A stretch of DNA of 64,000 nt from positions 1 through 64,000 of the forward strand of contig JAJRSE010000074.1 in assembly GCA_024278955.1 (NCBI GenBank), in the 5' to 3' direction. Below are positions 51,705 to 60,838 of this stretch, piece by piece (within the stretch, counting starts at the first letter, position 1; each line of letters starts with the position of its first letter). The notes beneath the pieces were generated by a model that was not told where the DNA came from, made no database searches, and worked only from the letters and a program-made list of their open reading frames with translations. The stretch is from Planctomycetota bacterium. GTDB taxonomy: Bacteria; Planctomycetota; Planctomycetia; Pirellulales; Lacipirellulaceae. A program made the translations under genes and the position numbers.

Positions 51705-54496
51705 GACCATTTTCGCTGATCGCCTGCCTTAGCCTGCTTCTACTGGGAACATCGGTCGCAACCGCCGAAGTCGTTCCCAACGCGAAAGTTTTGGCCGCAC
51801 AAAAAAAACGGATCCAAGCCATAGCAAAAGCCTCGGCTTCCACGGTTGCCGTATTCGACAGCACGGGGCAGGGCGGTGGTTCTGGCGTAGTGATTTCTCC
51901 CGAGGGGTTTGCTCTCACCAACTTTCATGTCACGGCGCCCTGCGGCACGGCGATGACTTGTGGAATGTCCGACGGAAAAGTCTACGATGCGGTAATCGTG
52001 GGCATCGACCCGGTGGGCGATGTTGCGCTGATTCAATTACTAGGACGCGATGATTTTCCTGTTGCCAAAATGGCGGACAGCGATCGTGTGAAGGTCGGCG
52101 ATTGGGTCTTTGCAATCGGCAACCCGTTTCTTCTGGCCGACGATCTTCAGCCCTCGGTGAGCTACGGCATTGTTTCTGGAGTGCGCCGCTACCAGTATCC
52201 GGCGGGAACGCTGCTGGAATATACCGACTGCATTCAAACCGACGCGGCCATCAATCCTGGCAACTCCGGTGGACCGTTGTTCAATGCCGCAGGCAAGCTG
52301 ATCGGTATTAACGGTCGTGGTTCATTTGAAAAACGCGGTCGCGTGAATGTCGGAGTCGGCTATGCAATTTCTATCAATCAGATCAAGCGGTTTCTGAGCC
52401 ACCTCAAAAGCGGCCGAATTGTCGATCACGCAACTCTAGGAGCAACGGTCGCCACAGACGAGACGGGCAAGGTACTCGTCGACGACATTCTCGAATCTTG
52501 CGACGCCTATCGACGGGGCTTACGCTACGGCGACGAAATCGTGCGATTTGCCGGTCGAGAAATCACCTCGGCAAACCTCCTAAAAAACGTCCTAGGAGTT
52601 TTCCCCAACGGTTGGTCTGTGCCGATCGTTTACCGGCGTGAAGGAGAAACTTTTGATATCAACGTCCGGCTGATGGGCCTCCACGATCAATCTCAACTGT
52701 TCGATCTCGTGCAGGCAGAGGCTCGGAAACCTTCAAAACCCCACCAAGAAAATCCTTCCGACCCCGAAGGCAAAGAGCCGAATAAAGACTCTCAAGACAA
52801 ACCCAAGATAACCGATTTGCTCAAGAAGAAGCCTGAAATACCCCAGGCCGTTGCCGACCGGTTCAAAGCCCGACGAGGCTTTGCCAACTTTTGGTACAAT
52901 CGCGAAAAGCAACAGCAACTGTGGAACCTCTACCGTGGCGAGCATGCAGAGGACACGGTAAATTATGCCTGGAAGATTTATGGGAAGTTGGCGAACGGCA
53001 AACCTTTTGAAATCGAAACGACGGCAGAAAATGCCACTTGCCGCATGCCGACCGGATTCACCGGCGCCGATTTTTCCCAAGACTTGGAAACCCAACTAAG
53101 CCCTCCCGGCTCCGGCGGCCTCCTGCTTACCTTACACCTTTGGCAACGATTTTTAGACAAAGGCTTGCGCCAGTTTGGCGAAGTCTATTATCTGGGCCAA
53201 TTGCCAACCGGCCCCGAAGGCCAATGGCTCGATTGCTTGGTCGGCACCTACTCTGGTATCGAAACCCACTTTCTTTTCACGCCTGGCACCGGCAAGCTCA
53301 TTGCAATCGAGGTCTTTCCCGACGAAACCCACGATCCTTGTTTGTTATGGTTCTCCGAGTTTTCCGACAGCGAAGGGCAAACCCTGCCCAAGCGTTGGCA
53401 GGTTTTCCATGCCGGTAAGCAGTTCGCCGATTTCTATGTCGAAAAACTTACCGGAGGTAGTCATTTATTCCCTCCTGCCACTTCGGCTCTTCCGATACCA
53501 CCAAGCCCCTCCGTTCTACCTAACGCTCCGACACGCCAGGCAGTGCGCGAGGCCCAGAGCAAAGTGGTGAAAATCTATGGCGCAGGTGGCTTGCGGAAAA
53601 TGGAAGCCTATCAATCCGGCATTCTCATCTCGCCCCAAGGGCATGTGCTTACGATGTTTAGCTACGTGCTCGACACCGACGATCTCGTCGCAATTCTCGA
53701 CGATGGGCGTAAGTTTCAACTCGAATTTCTCCGCAGCGATCCTATTCGAGACATCGCGATACTTCGCCTAAAGGCCGAGGGCGAAACACTGCCTTACTTT
53801 GATCTGCACAGCGCAATTCCTATCAAAACTGGAGAGCGTGTCTTGGCCCTTAGTAACCTCTTCGGCATTGCCACCGGCAACGAAGCGGTGAGCGTCTTGC
53901 AAGGGGTGATTACCGCGACCGCTCCCTTAGCAGCCCGGCGGGGCGCTTTTCAAGCCAACTACCAAGAGCAGGTTTATGTTCTAGACGCTTACGCAAACAA
54001 CCCAGGAGCCGCTGGCGGGGCTCTCGTCGATTGGCAGGGACGATTGCTCGGCATTCTTGGCAAAGAACTACGCAGCGAAGTGACCGGAACTTGGCTCAAC
54101 TACGCTCTGCCGGCCGAAGCACTAGCCAAGCCTGTCGACGACCTCTTAGCTGGAAAAGCACCTGTCGAGGCAAGCCGCTTTACTCCCGAGCAACCACTTA
54201 CGATCGAACTGCTCGGCTTACGTCTCGTTCCCAATGTGCTCTCACGAACGCCTCCTTATCTCGACTCGGTTCGGCGAGGCTCCCCTGCCGATCGAGTCGG
54301 TCTGCGGCCCGACGATCTAATCGTCTTTGTCGAGCAAGATCCGATTGCCTCGCATCAAGAGTTCCTTTCTCGCCTTACTCGTATCGAAAGCGATCAACCG
54401 CTACGTCTTTCAGTTTTACGCGAAGGAAGTTTAATCGAGTTTCAGCTAGAAGTTGACTTGCCCCCTACGCGACCCGGCGAAACAGAAATCGACTGA
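51701..54496 (+). CDS. Tandem HtrA-like protease: active first unit, inactive second unit
   Basis: This 931-residue exported protein has a signal peptide (1-22). A first trypsin-like S1C domain (about 35-235) has its complete triad at H76 (TNFHV), D107 (GDVAL) and S189 (NPGNSGGPL). A PDZ domain (about 240-325), an unusual middle region (about 330-590) and a second trypsin-like domain (about 605-825) follow, then a final PDZ (about 830-925). In the second unit the serine motif reads NPGAAGGAL and the histidine position reads LTMFSYV, so serine has become alanine and histidine serine, while the aspartate (RDIAIL) remains. The second unit is probably a binding or regulatory pseudo-protease. It is coupled to the upstream NPCBM-like gene and followed by another protease homologue after two bases. 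Confidence 0.9.
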   Translation: MRPFSLIACLSLLLLGTSVATAEVVPNAKVLAAQKKRIQAIAKASASTVAVFDSTGQGGGSGVVISPEGFALTNFHVTAPCGTAMTCGMSDGKVYDAVIVGIDPVGDVALIQLLGRDDFPVAKMADSDRVKVGDWVFAIGNPFLLADDLQPSVSYGIVSGVRRYQYPAGTLLEYTDCIQTDAAINPGNSGGPLFNAAGKLIGINGRGSFEKRGRVNVGVGYAISINQIKRFLSHLKSGRIVDHATLGATVATDETGKVLVDDILESCDAYRRGLRYGDEIVRFAGREITSANLLKNVLGVFPNGWSVPIVYRREGETFDINVRLMGLHDQSQLFDLVQAEARKPSKPHQENPSDPEGKEPNKDSQDKPKITDLLKKKPEIPQAVADRFKARRGFANFWYNREKQQQLWNLYRGEHAEDTVNYAWKIYGKLANGKPFEIETTAENATCRMPTGFTGADFSQDLETQLSPPGSGGLLLTLHLWQRFLDKGLRQFGEVYYLGQLPTGPEGQWLDCLVGTYSGIETHFLFTPGTGKLIAIEVFPDETHDPCLLWFSEFSDSEGQTLPKRWQVFHAGKQFADFYVEKLTGGSHLFPPATSALPIPPSPSVLPNAPTRQAVREAQSKVVKIYGAGGLRKMEAYQSGILISPQGHVLTMFSYVLDTDDLVAILDDGRKFQLEFLRSDPIRDIAILRLKAEGETLPYFDLHSAIPIKTGERVLALSNLFGIATGNEAVSVLQGVITATAPLAARRGAFQANYQEQVYVLDAYANNPGAAGGALVDWQGRLLGILGKELRSEVTGTWLNYALPAEALAKPVDDLLAGKAPVEASRFTPEQPLTIELLGLRLVPNVLSRTPPYLDSVRRGSPADRVGLRPDDLIVFVEQDPIASHQEFLSRLTRIESDQPLRLSVLREGSLIEFQLEVDLPPTRPGETEID

Positions 54497-54498
54497 TT

Positions 54499-56490
54499 AT
54501 GAAATATATCGCGACTCTATTCTTAGCAATCCTCCTGATGCCTGCGCAAGCATGCGCCGAGGACAACGCGATTGAATTGCTTGAACAACGGGCCTGGCGG
54601 ACCGCCATTGATGCGGTGGCCGATTCCGTCGTCCAAATTCGTACCGTTGGCGGAATCGAGCGCGTTGGCAAAACGCTCCTCTCGCAAGGGCCGACCACCG
54701 GGTTGATCGTCTCGACGGATGGCTACATTGTTTCGAGCGCCTTTAATTTTGCGGGCCACCCGACTTCGATCTTGGTACGCCTCGCTTCAGGACAACAGCT
54801 TCCGGCCGAAATTATTGCTCGCGACAAAAACCGAATGCTCGTCCTACTTAAAGTCGAATCCGAAGCACCTTTGCCCGTGCCTAAACCAACCCCGCGAAGC
54901 GAAATGCAAGTAGGACAATGGTCGATAGCTCTCGGACGAACTTTTCGCTCTGACCAAGTCGATGTAACTGTCGGAATACTCAGCGCACTGAATCGAATGT
55001 ATGGCCGAGTTATTCAAACCGACGCCAGCATCTCCGCCTCCAATTACGGCGGCCCGCTGATCGACGTCTACGGACGCGTCTTGGGCGTACTCGTGCCGAT
55101 GGCACCCCAATCGTCGGGCGAAGACTCGACAAGCGAGTTGGCCGGCTCGCAATTTTACGATTCTGGAATTGGCTTTGCCGTACCGCTCGAACACGTCAAC
55201 AAGATCTTAGAACGCTGGAAACAAGGCGACGACTTACTCCCAGGCAAGCTCGGCATCGGTCTCCAAAAGGGCGGCGCCCAGGTTGCGCCTCCCAAAATAT
55301 CTGCCGTCTGGCCCGAATCTCCCGCAGCCAAGGCAGGCTGGAAACCCGACGACCTAATTCTTGCCGTCGACGGGCAACCAGTTCAAAACCAAGCCCAACT
55401 TCGGTTCCAAATCGCAACTCGCTACGCAGGCGAGACCCTCATAATAAAAACTCGCCGGGGCGATAACGAAGCTGCCGAAGAGCAGGAAGCCGAGCTAACC
55501 CTAGCGGGCGAACTTCCCCCGTACCAACATGCGTTCCTCGGTATCTTGCCGTCTCGAACTCAGAAGGCCAAAGAATCGCCAGGCATTTTGGTGGAGGGCG
55601 TTTGGCCAGGCAGCCCGGCCAATACTGCCGGTTTGCAAAGCGGCGATCGCCTGCTAAGTATCGCATCCAAGAATCTTTCCAAAACCGACGATGCCCTCAA
55701 AGCGATCAATGCCTTACACCCAAAGGAAACCGTTGAGTTAACGGTAAAGCGAGACGAAGAAGAACTTGTCCTTTCCGCAAAAGTTTCGACGTTGCCCGAG
55801 AACATCCTCAGCCGTTCAGAAATCCCGCCGCGTTCGACCGGCGAAGCGGGCGAGCCAGACAACGGGGAACTCCAACCGCTAAAGCTCCCCGACTTCTCTC
55901 AGGAGACTCAGTTTTACTTGCCTCCGCCAAAGCCCAATCAGTCGCCAGGCCTTCTCCTCTGGCTTGTCGATCACAATACGGCAGAAGATCAAGAATTAGC
56001 CGGCGATTGGCAGGAAATTTGTCGACGCGATCATCTCGTTCTCCTTCTCGCTCATCCGGCTGAAGAAACGGGTTGGACGGCTTCCGACTTGCCGTACCTC
56101 TGGCGATTGACCAAGGCGGCAAAATCTCGCTGGAGCATCGACCCTCGGCGACTCGTCATCGGAGGCCAAAAAAAGGCCGGTCAACTGGCCTATGCCCTCG
56201 CGTTCCAACGCCGCAACAGCTTTAGCGGAGCCTTTGGCATCGACGCCCCGCTACCACGCACGCTCAAAATCCCAGAAAACCGCCCCGGGCTGCGCCTTGC
56301 AACTCTCACGGTCGAATCACGCAACTCGACCTTTGCCCCGCTATTACGCCGCGACTTGCAATCGCTCACCCAAGCAGGCTACTCCGCCAGTTGGCTACAA
56401 CGCCCCATGGCAGCCGGTGCCAAAGAGCCACTCGACCCCGCAACTCGCAACGCCCTCGCCCGCTGGATCGACGGGCTTGATCGATTTTAG
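54499..56490 (+). CDS. Inactive HtrA-like protein fused to a degenerate alpha/beta-hydrolase domain
   Basis: The 663-residue product has a signal peptide (1-20), an S1C-like domain (about 30-240), two PDZ domains (about 245-335 and 345-440) and a C-terminal alpha/beta-hydrolase-like domain (about 480-663). Aligned by eye with HtrA proteins, the histidine position is F82, the aspartate position M113 and the serine position Y183 (SNYGGPL in place of GNSGGPL). In the hydrolase part the nucleophile elbow reads GGQKKAG, with lysine where serine is expected. Both catalytic units look dead, so a chaperone, adaptor or scaffold role is likely. The frame is intact and well conserved in structure, which argues against a decaying pseudogene. 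It ends the MoxR/VWA array. Confidence 0.85.
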   Translation: MKYIATLFLAILLMPAQACAEDNAIELLEQRAWRTAIDAVADSVVQIRTVGGIERVGKTLLSQGPTTGLIVSTDGYIVSSAFNFAGHPTSILVRLASGQQLPAEIIARDKNRMLVLLKVESEAPLPVPKPTPRSEMQVGQWSIALGRTFRSDQVDVTVGILSALNRMYGRVIQTDASISASNYGGPLIDVYGRVLGVLVPMAPQSSGEDSTSELAGSQFYDSGIGFAVPLEHVNKILERWKQGDDLLPGKLGIGLQKGGAQVAPPKISAVWPESPAAKAGWKPDDLILAVDGQPVQNQAQLRFQIATRYAGETLIIKTRRGDNEAAEEQEAELTLAGELPPYQHAFLGILPSRTQKAKESPGILVEGVWPGSPANTAGLQSGDRLLSIASKNLSKTDDALKAINALHPKETVELTVKRDEEELVLSAKVSTLPENILSRSEIPPRSTGEAGEPDNGELQPLKLPDFSQETQFYLPPPKPNQSPGLLLWLVDHNTAEDQELAGDWQEICRRDHLVLLLAHPAEETGWTASDLPYLWRLTKAAKSRWSIDPRRLVIGGQKKAGQLAYALAFQRRNSFSGAFGIDAPLPRTLKIPENRPGLRLATLTVESRNSTFAPLLRRDLQSLTQAGYSASWLQRPMAAGAKEPLDPATRNALARWIDGLDRF

Positions 56491-56514
56491 GGAGCAAACA
56501 AAGAGAAATGTAGA

Positions 56515-56541
56515 ATGGGCCAAAGCAAAGCGGCGGCCCAT
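56515..56541 (+). terminator. Terminator candidate at the end of the array
   Basis: ATGGGCC (56515-56521) and GGCCCAT (56535-56541) form a seven-base stem with a 13-base loop in the short gap between the convergent array end and the Gfo/Idh/MocA gene. On the plus strand it is followed by CGATTTTAA, a modest T-tract. Confidence 0.45.
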
Positions 56542-56546
56542 CGATT

Positions 56547-58328
56547 TTAACCCAACTCACCAAGCGCCCGCGGCGCTTTCCCCTCAGGCGTTTCATCGTT
56601 GTTGATATCAAACCATTCGGGCTTGAATTCGATTCGGCGGTTTTCTTTCATCGCGATGTTGGCTGTCAGCGCGATAATGGCGTCGGCCATGGCGACCTTG
56701 GGAGGACATTTCACCTGGTTTTCGGGATCGGGGTTTTTGATGCAATAAGCCCAGTGCTCGATCTCTTCGCGATAACCGCGGCTCGGCTCTTTCGGCGCTG
56801 CTGCGACGGCAACCGCTGCTCCGCCGCCTCCGGTTTCGTAGGTGTCCATCACGGCATCGCCGTTGCCTTGCTTGACTTCGATCTTGGTTTTGGTTTCCGA
56901 TCGTTTGAAGAGCAGCACGTCCTTCTCGCGTTCCAGCACAAGCGTCCCTTGGGTGCCTAGCACCACTTCGCCGTAGCCGCCAAAACCGTTGCCGTTGATC
57001 GACGAGTACGTCACAATCACCTTGTCGCCCGGGTTGGCCACTTCGCCTGAAACGCCGTCTTTGAAGTAACCGGGGCCAGGGAACTCGAATGTCGTGTAAA
57101 CGTGATCGTCCACATCGCGGTCGGCAGGGAAAAGCGACCGGCTGCCCGAGCCGATGACGCTCAGCGGCATCACCTTCTGGTGGTCATCACGCTGGGCGCT
57201 GATAAAGATACTGGCCGCATCGAGCTGATGGCTGCCAAGCTCGGCCATCAGGCCGCCACCGGTTCGATCCCACAAACGCCAACGAATCAGCTCTTCCAGT
57301 GCGGTTCGCTTCTTGCCCGTTTCGAGATCACGCTCTTGGTAACCATAAGCAGCCGCGTCGACCGTAAAGTCCTCAAGCTGCTTTTGTTTCATCGCCACCT
57401 TGGCGGCCCAAATGTCGGCATCGTTGCCCGTCATCTTGTCCCGTTTTTTAGTCCAAGCATAAAGCTCCTGGAGAATTTTGTGCTCCTTACGAAGCTGATT
57501 CTCGGCCTCGGTGCCCTTCTCTTTACGAATGGCCCGCCGCATGTCGATAAACTTCGACTCTTCCATAAACTCCGTAGGCAACGGCGGCTGCCAGCTGTCG
57601 GCCCCAGGCAAATTGCCACGGTGCCACTGAGCGCGGATATGGTGAAGCTTACCAAGCAGTCCGCTTTGGATTTGCGAAACCGCGTTGTCGTACAAAATGC
57701 TGTAATGCCGTTGATGCCCCGTGGCGAGAATCATCCCCGTCTCGTCCGCCACACGTCCCATTTCCTTACACTGGGCCACGCTATGGGCCATCAGTTTCTC
57801 GGTCAGTACGTGCTTGCCGGCCCGCATCGCTTTGATCGAAGCCACATCATGCAGCCAAAGCGGCAGCACCACCAGCACGGCTTCGACGTTGGGATCGGCG
57901 ATCAGCTCTTCGTAGTCGGTGTAAACCTTCACATGGTCGGTCGCTTGTTTCTCGGTTTCCCAGCCGTAAACCTTCATCAGGCCAGGGCGAGCTTTTTTGG
58001 TTCCGACGTTTTCGTTATCCGCGCTCGACCAATCGCCATGAAAGGCCCGATGGCGGTTGTAGGGGCGAATGTCGGCAATCGCCACCACGTCGATATAATC
58101 GGGGTTGAGCGCACCAATCAGCACGCCGCCTTCATCGCCGGTGCCGATAATACCTATCCGCAGACGCTCTTTGCCAATTGCGCCGTAATTAAAGTAAGTC
58201 GCGCCAAGCGTCGCGCCTGTCGCGGCGCCTCCGAGGACGGTGCCCTTCAGAAAATCTCGCCGCGTGGTGCCCACCGCTTCGAGAAAGTTCTGCTTACCAA
58301 TTTCTTTTTCTTCGGGACTAAGATTCAT
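56547..58328 (-). CDS. Tat-exported Gfo/Idh/MocA family oxidoreductase
   Basis: This 593-residue protein starts with a twin-arginine signal (TTRRDFLKGTVLGG at about 21-34) and a Rossmann domain with GIIGTGDEGG (about 59-68). A lysine-containing segment HVLTEKLMAHSVAQC corresponds to the EKP catalytic region, here EKL. Family members oxidise or reduce sugars, inositols or similar compounds with NAD(P). Planctomycetes export many copies and use them in polysaccharide breakdown; this role is inferred. The product is about 200 residues longer than a basic Gfo/Idh/MocA enzyme. It follows the DoxX gene by three bases and ends next to the convergent array. Confidence 0.9.
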   Translation of the reverse strand: MNLSPEEKEIGKQNFLEAVGTTRRDFLKGTVLGGAATGATLGATYFNYGAIGKERLRIGIIGTGDEGGVLIGALNPDYIDVVAIADIRPYNRHRAFHGDWSSADNENVGTKKARPGLMKVYGWETEKQATDHVKVYTDYEELIADPNVEAVLVVLPLWLHDVASIKAMRAGKHVLTEKLMAHSVAQCKEMGRVADETGMILATGHQRHYSILYDNAVSQIQSGLLGKLHHIRAQWHRGNLPGADSWQPPLPTEFMEESKFIDMRRAIRKEKGTEAENQLRKEHKILQELYAWTKKRDKMTGNDADIWAAKVAMKQKQLEDFTVDAAAYGYQERDLETGKKRTALEELIRWRLWDRTGGGLMAELGSHQLDAASIFISAQRDDHQKVMPLSVIGSGSRSLFPADRDVDDHVYTTFEFPGPGYFKDGVSGEVANPGDKVIVTYSSINGNGFGGYGEVVLGTQGTLVLEREKDVLLFKRSETKTKIEVKQGNGDAVMDTYETGGGGAAVAVAAAPKEPSRGYREEIEHWAYCIKNPDPENQVKCPPKVAMADAIIALTANIAMKENRRIEFKPEWFDINNDETPEGKAPRALGELG

Positions 58329-58331
58329 AAA

Positions 58332-59444
58332 TTAACTCGATTTTGTGCCACAGCACTTCGACCAGAGGCAATGAATAATCGAGTCGAGCCCGGCCCAGCG
58401 TCCTGCACCAACTGCGGCAAGGAAACCAAAAGCGGCCAGCTCGACTAACTGATAATAGAAAAACGTAGTATTTGCACCCGGCACCCATGGGGGCTGAGTG
58501 ACCATAATCGAAAGCAAAAACATCGCGCCGGCAATCGAAGCGAGGCGAGTACAGAAACCTGCCAACAGGCAAATACCGACGCCCAAGGTGAGGCAAGTAA
58601 CTGCCAGATTGACGCGTTCGAGATTTTTTTCCTTCGGAGTCGTAAGAGCCGACTCAACCAGCTCTCCCAGATTGGAATCGCGTTGTTCCGAAGTCAGAAT
58701 ATTTCGCAAGTCGTCGACATAGCCCTTCTGAAGTTTTTTCACCCCAGCCACCCACTTGCGCGGAGAGCGAGAAACTTCGGCCGTCTTTTCGGCGAGGCGT
58801 TCTTTCCTAAACGGGATTTCGGCAGCACCACTCGCGGCACCGGCCTTCTCAAGCCGCCAAACCTCATGGCGATACGCCTGGATATCTAGCGACTCTTCGG
58901 CCAGATAATCAGCCAGCCGGCGCTCTCTCACCTCAAACAAAGCGGCAGCGTCTGCGATTTGCTCCTCGTCAAGCCCTTTGACGCTTGTGAAACTCGTGTG
59001 AATCGCTTTCCAATCCGTCGTGATTTGCTTCGCCCACTCCGAATAGGGAGCAAACTCAGGGATCTCGACTTCCTTGTGTACGCCCTTACCAAGTTCGCTT
59101 TGCCGACGTTTTACGTAGGCCCCCACCCAGTCGTTGAGTTGCTGCCCCGAATCAGACGTCATCTCCTCTGGCACAGCAAGCAACGACTGCCAGCCATGCC
59201 CCCCAGGCAATTGGTTCTGGATAAAACCAGCGAAAGGACCTTTCGCCTGTCCCATCACGGCAGCCGTTGGGACATGGATACTCCACGTCTTGTGGGCTTT
59301 GTCGTAGGTGACTTTTTTCGAGCCTTCGCTCAAGAAATGATAGCCAACGCAGAGTCGCAGCAAGACCAAAGCCACCACGACTTTCCACGTCGTGCTCGAC
59401 GACCGGGTGCATCGTTTGCCATGGGTTGTTTGGTTGGTTGCCAC
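58332..59444 (-). CDS. DoxX/DoxD family membrane protein
   Basis: The 370-residue product has four membrane helices (about 20-40, 285-300, 305-325 and 333-355), with the C-terminal stretch LTLGVGICLLAGFCTRLASIAGAMFLLSIM typical of DoxX-like and thiosulfate:quinone oxidoreductase small-subunit proteins. A large soluble region of about 240 residues sits between the first and second helices; ordinary DoxX proteins are near 140-160 residues. It starts with GTG at 59444, preceded by GAGG at a good distance. It is directly upstream of the Gfo/Idh/MocA gene, so they likely form a two-gene operon and may share an electron-transfer role. That role is not shown. Confidence 0.85.
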   Translation of the reverse strand: MATNQTTHGKRCTRSSSTTWKVVVALVLLRLCVGYHFLSEGSKKVTYDKAHKTWSIHVPTAAVMGQAKGPFAGFIQNQLPGGHGWQSLLAVPEEMTSDSGQQLNDWVGAYVKRRQSELGKGVHKEVEIPEFAPYSEWAKQITTDWKAIHTSFTSVKGLDEEQIADAAALFEVRERRLADYLAEESLDIQAYRHEVWRLEKAGAASGAAEIPFRKERLAEKTAEVSRSPRKWVAGVKKLQKGYVDDLRNILTSEQRDSNLGELVESALTTPKEKNLERVNLAVTCLTLGVGICLLAGFCTRLASIAGAMFLLSIMVTQPPWVPGANTTFFYYQLVELAAFGFLAAVGAGRWAGLDSIIHCLWSKCCGTKSS

Positions 59445-59589
59445 GAGAAAACCTCAATAAGTGCGTGCTATCTACCGTACCTTAGCTCTCTATTCTATAA
59501 CAAAGCAGTTACAATCTCCAGTGGCTGCCAGCGAGGTAGTTATCTTACTTTTTTCCTTGACGACACAGCGATTCTTCTGAAAAAAACAT

Positions 59590-60564
59590 ATGCGTATCGT
59601 TCTCTGCTACCCGGTTCAGACCGAACATATCACACAAATTCAAGCCGCTTGGCCCGACGCCGAAATCGTTGACGCGGGGCAAGATCGGATTGCCGACGAG
59701 CTGCCTTGTGCCGATATCTACTGCGGCCATGCCAAAGTTCCGGTACCATGGGAGAAGGTCGTTTCGGCTGGCCGTTTACAGTGGATCCAATCGTCTGCCG
59801 CAGGGCTTGACCATTGCCTTGTGCCGTGCGTTATCGATTCAGAAATTCCCGTGACAAGCGCCTCGGGAGTACTCGCTCGACAAGTTGCCGACCATACCCT
59901 GGCCCTGCTCGCAGGCATGTTGCGAGACCTCCCGACTTTCTTCCGCGCCCAACAACAACACGAGTTTATCCGTCGGCCTACGCGAGACCTCCACGGAGCT
60001 CGCATTGGCATCGTCGGACTCGGCGGTAACGGGCATCGCTTGGCTCGTATTCTCAAAGCGTTTGAAACAACCATTCTCGCAACCGATTGGTATCCCGAGA
60101 GCAAACCCGAGTATGTCGACGAGTTACTGCCTGCCGACGCCTTGGACGATATGTTGACGCGAGTCGACGTTTTGATTCTCGCCGCTCCCCTCAACGAGCA
60201 CACTCGGGGCATGATCGACAAACGTCGTCTCGAATTGCTACCCCCCGAGGCGGTCCTGATCAACGTCGCCCGCGGACCTTTGATCGTCGAAAGCGATTTA
60301 GTCGAAGTCTTGCAATCAGGGCACCTCTGGGGCGTCGGCCTTGATGTCACAGAAAAAGAGCCACTCTCTGCGGAGAGTCCCCTCTGGGATTTGCCTAACG
60401 TAATCATCACGCCCCATGTGGGCGGGCAACGCGCGAGCCGGGTTGGTGACATGACCAACCTTTTCTGCGAAAACTTGCGCCTTTTCCAACAAGGCCAACC
60501 ACTTTTCAATCGCGTCGACAAGCGTCTAGGCTTCCCCGAGCCAGACGCAATGCGAGGGCTGTAG
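59590..60564 (+). CDS. D-2-hydroxyacid dehydrogenase, NAD-binding
   Basis: The 324-residue product is a D-isomer-specific 2-hydroxyacid dehydrogenase, which interconverts 2-keto acids and D-2-hydroxy acids with NAD(P). The nucleotide-binding motif GLGGNG is at 143-148, and the catalytic set is complete: R228 in NVARGPL, E257 in TEKEPL and H276 in TPHVGG. The substrate cannot be told from sequence; glyoxylate/hydroxypyruvate or phosphoglycerate-like acids are possible. It is shorter than PGDH (SerA) and lacks an ACT domain. No operon partner is evident. Confidence 0.94.
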   Translation: MRIVLCYPVQTEHITQIQAAWPDAEIVDAGQDRIADELPCADIYCGHAKVPVPWEKVVSAGRLQWIQSSAAGLDHCLVPCVIDSEIPVTSASGVLARQVADHTLALLAGMLRDLPTFFRAQQQHEFIRRPTRDLHGARIGIVGLGGNGHRLARILKAFETTILATDWYPESKPEYVDELLPADALDDMLTRVDVLILAAPLNEHTRGMIDKRRLELLPPEAVLINVARGPLIVESDLVEVLQSGHLWGVGLDVTEKEPLSAESPLWDLPNVIITPHVGGQRASRVGDMTNLFCENLRLFQQGQPLFNRVDKRLGFPEPDAMRGL

Positions 60565-60838
60565 AGAAGATCCATCAAAACCGATCCTCCGAGGAGAACC
60601 TCGTGTCACTCTCCAGGAGCGAGCTAGCAGCGAACTTCGTAGCACTTTGGAAACCCAAAATACAGCGGAGGCAAGGTTTTCCGGGTTTCTGGCCAAAAGT
60701 GCGATCTAGACTTGGCACGAACGCTCTGAGTAAAATTGAGCCTGTAGGAATGAGCCGGCAGATGGTTTGGTCTCCTGTATCCTGAGCCACAATCTCCCCA
60801 TCTCCCGAACTCCTACCCACTAGCAGCGAAGGCAACGC
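60565..60838. other. Intergenic region without recognisable features
   Basis: This 274-base gap between the dehydrogenase and kinase genes contains open frames on both strands, but none with family resemblance, codon pattern or ribosome site that I would accept. No strong hairpin or promoter was seen. Confidence 0.4.

Noticed and set aside
57102-58448. A 448-codon open frame on the plus strand opposite the Gfo/Idh/MocA gene
   Set aside because: The opposite strand encodes a protein with a Tat signal, Rossmann motif and family-like length. The plus-strand translation has no family resemblance and is an antisense shadow.
60575-60835. An 86-codon minus-strand frame between the dehydrogenase and kinase genes
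   Set aside because: There is no ribosome site, no family resemblance and the composition looks non-coding.
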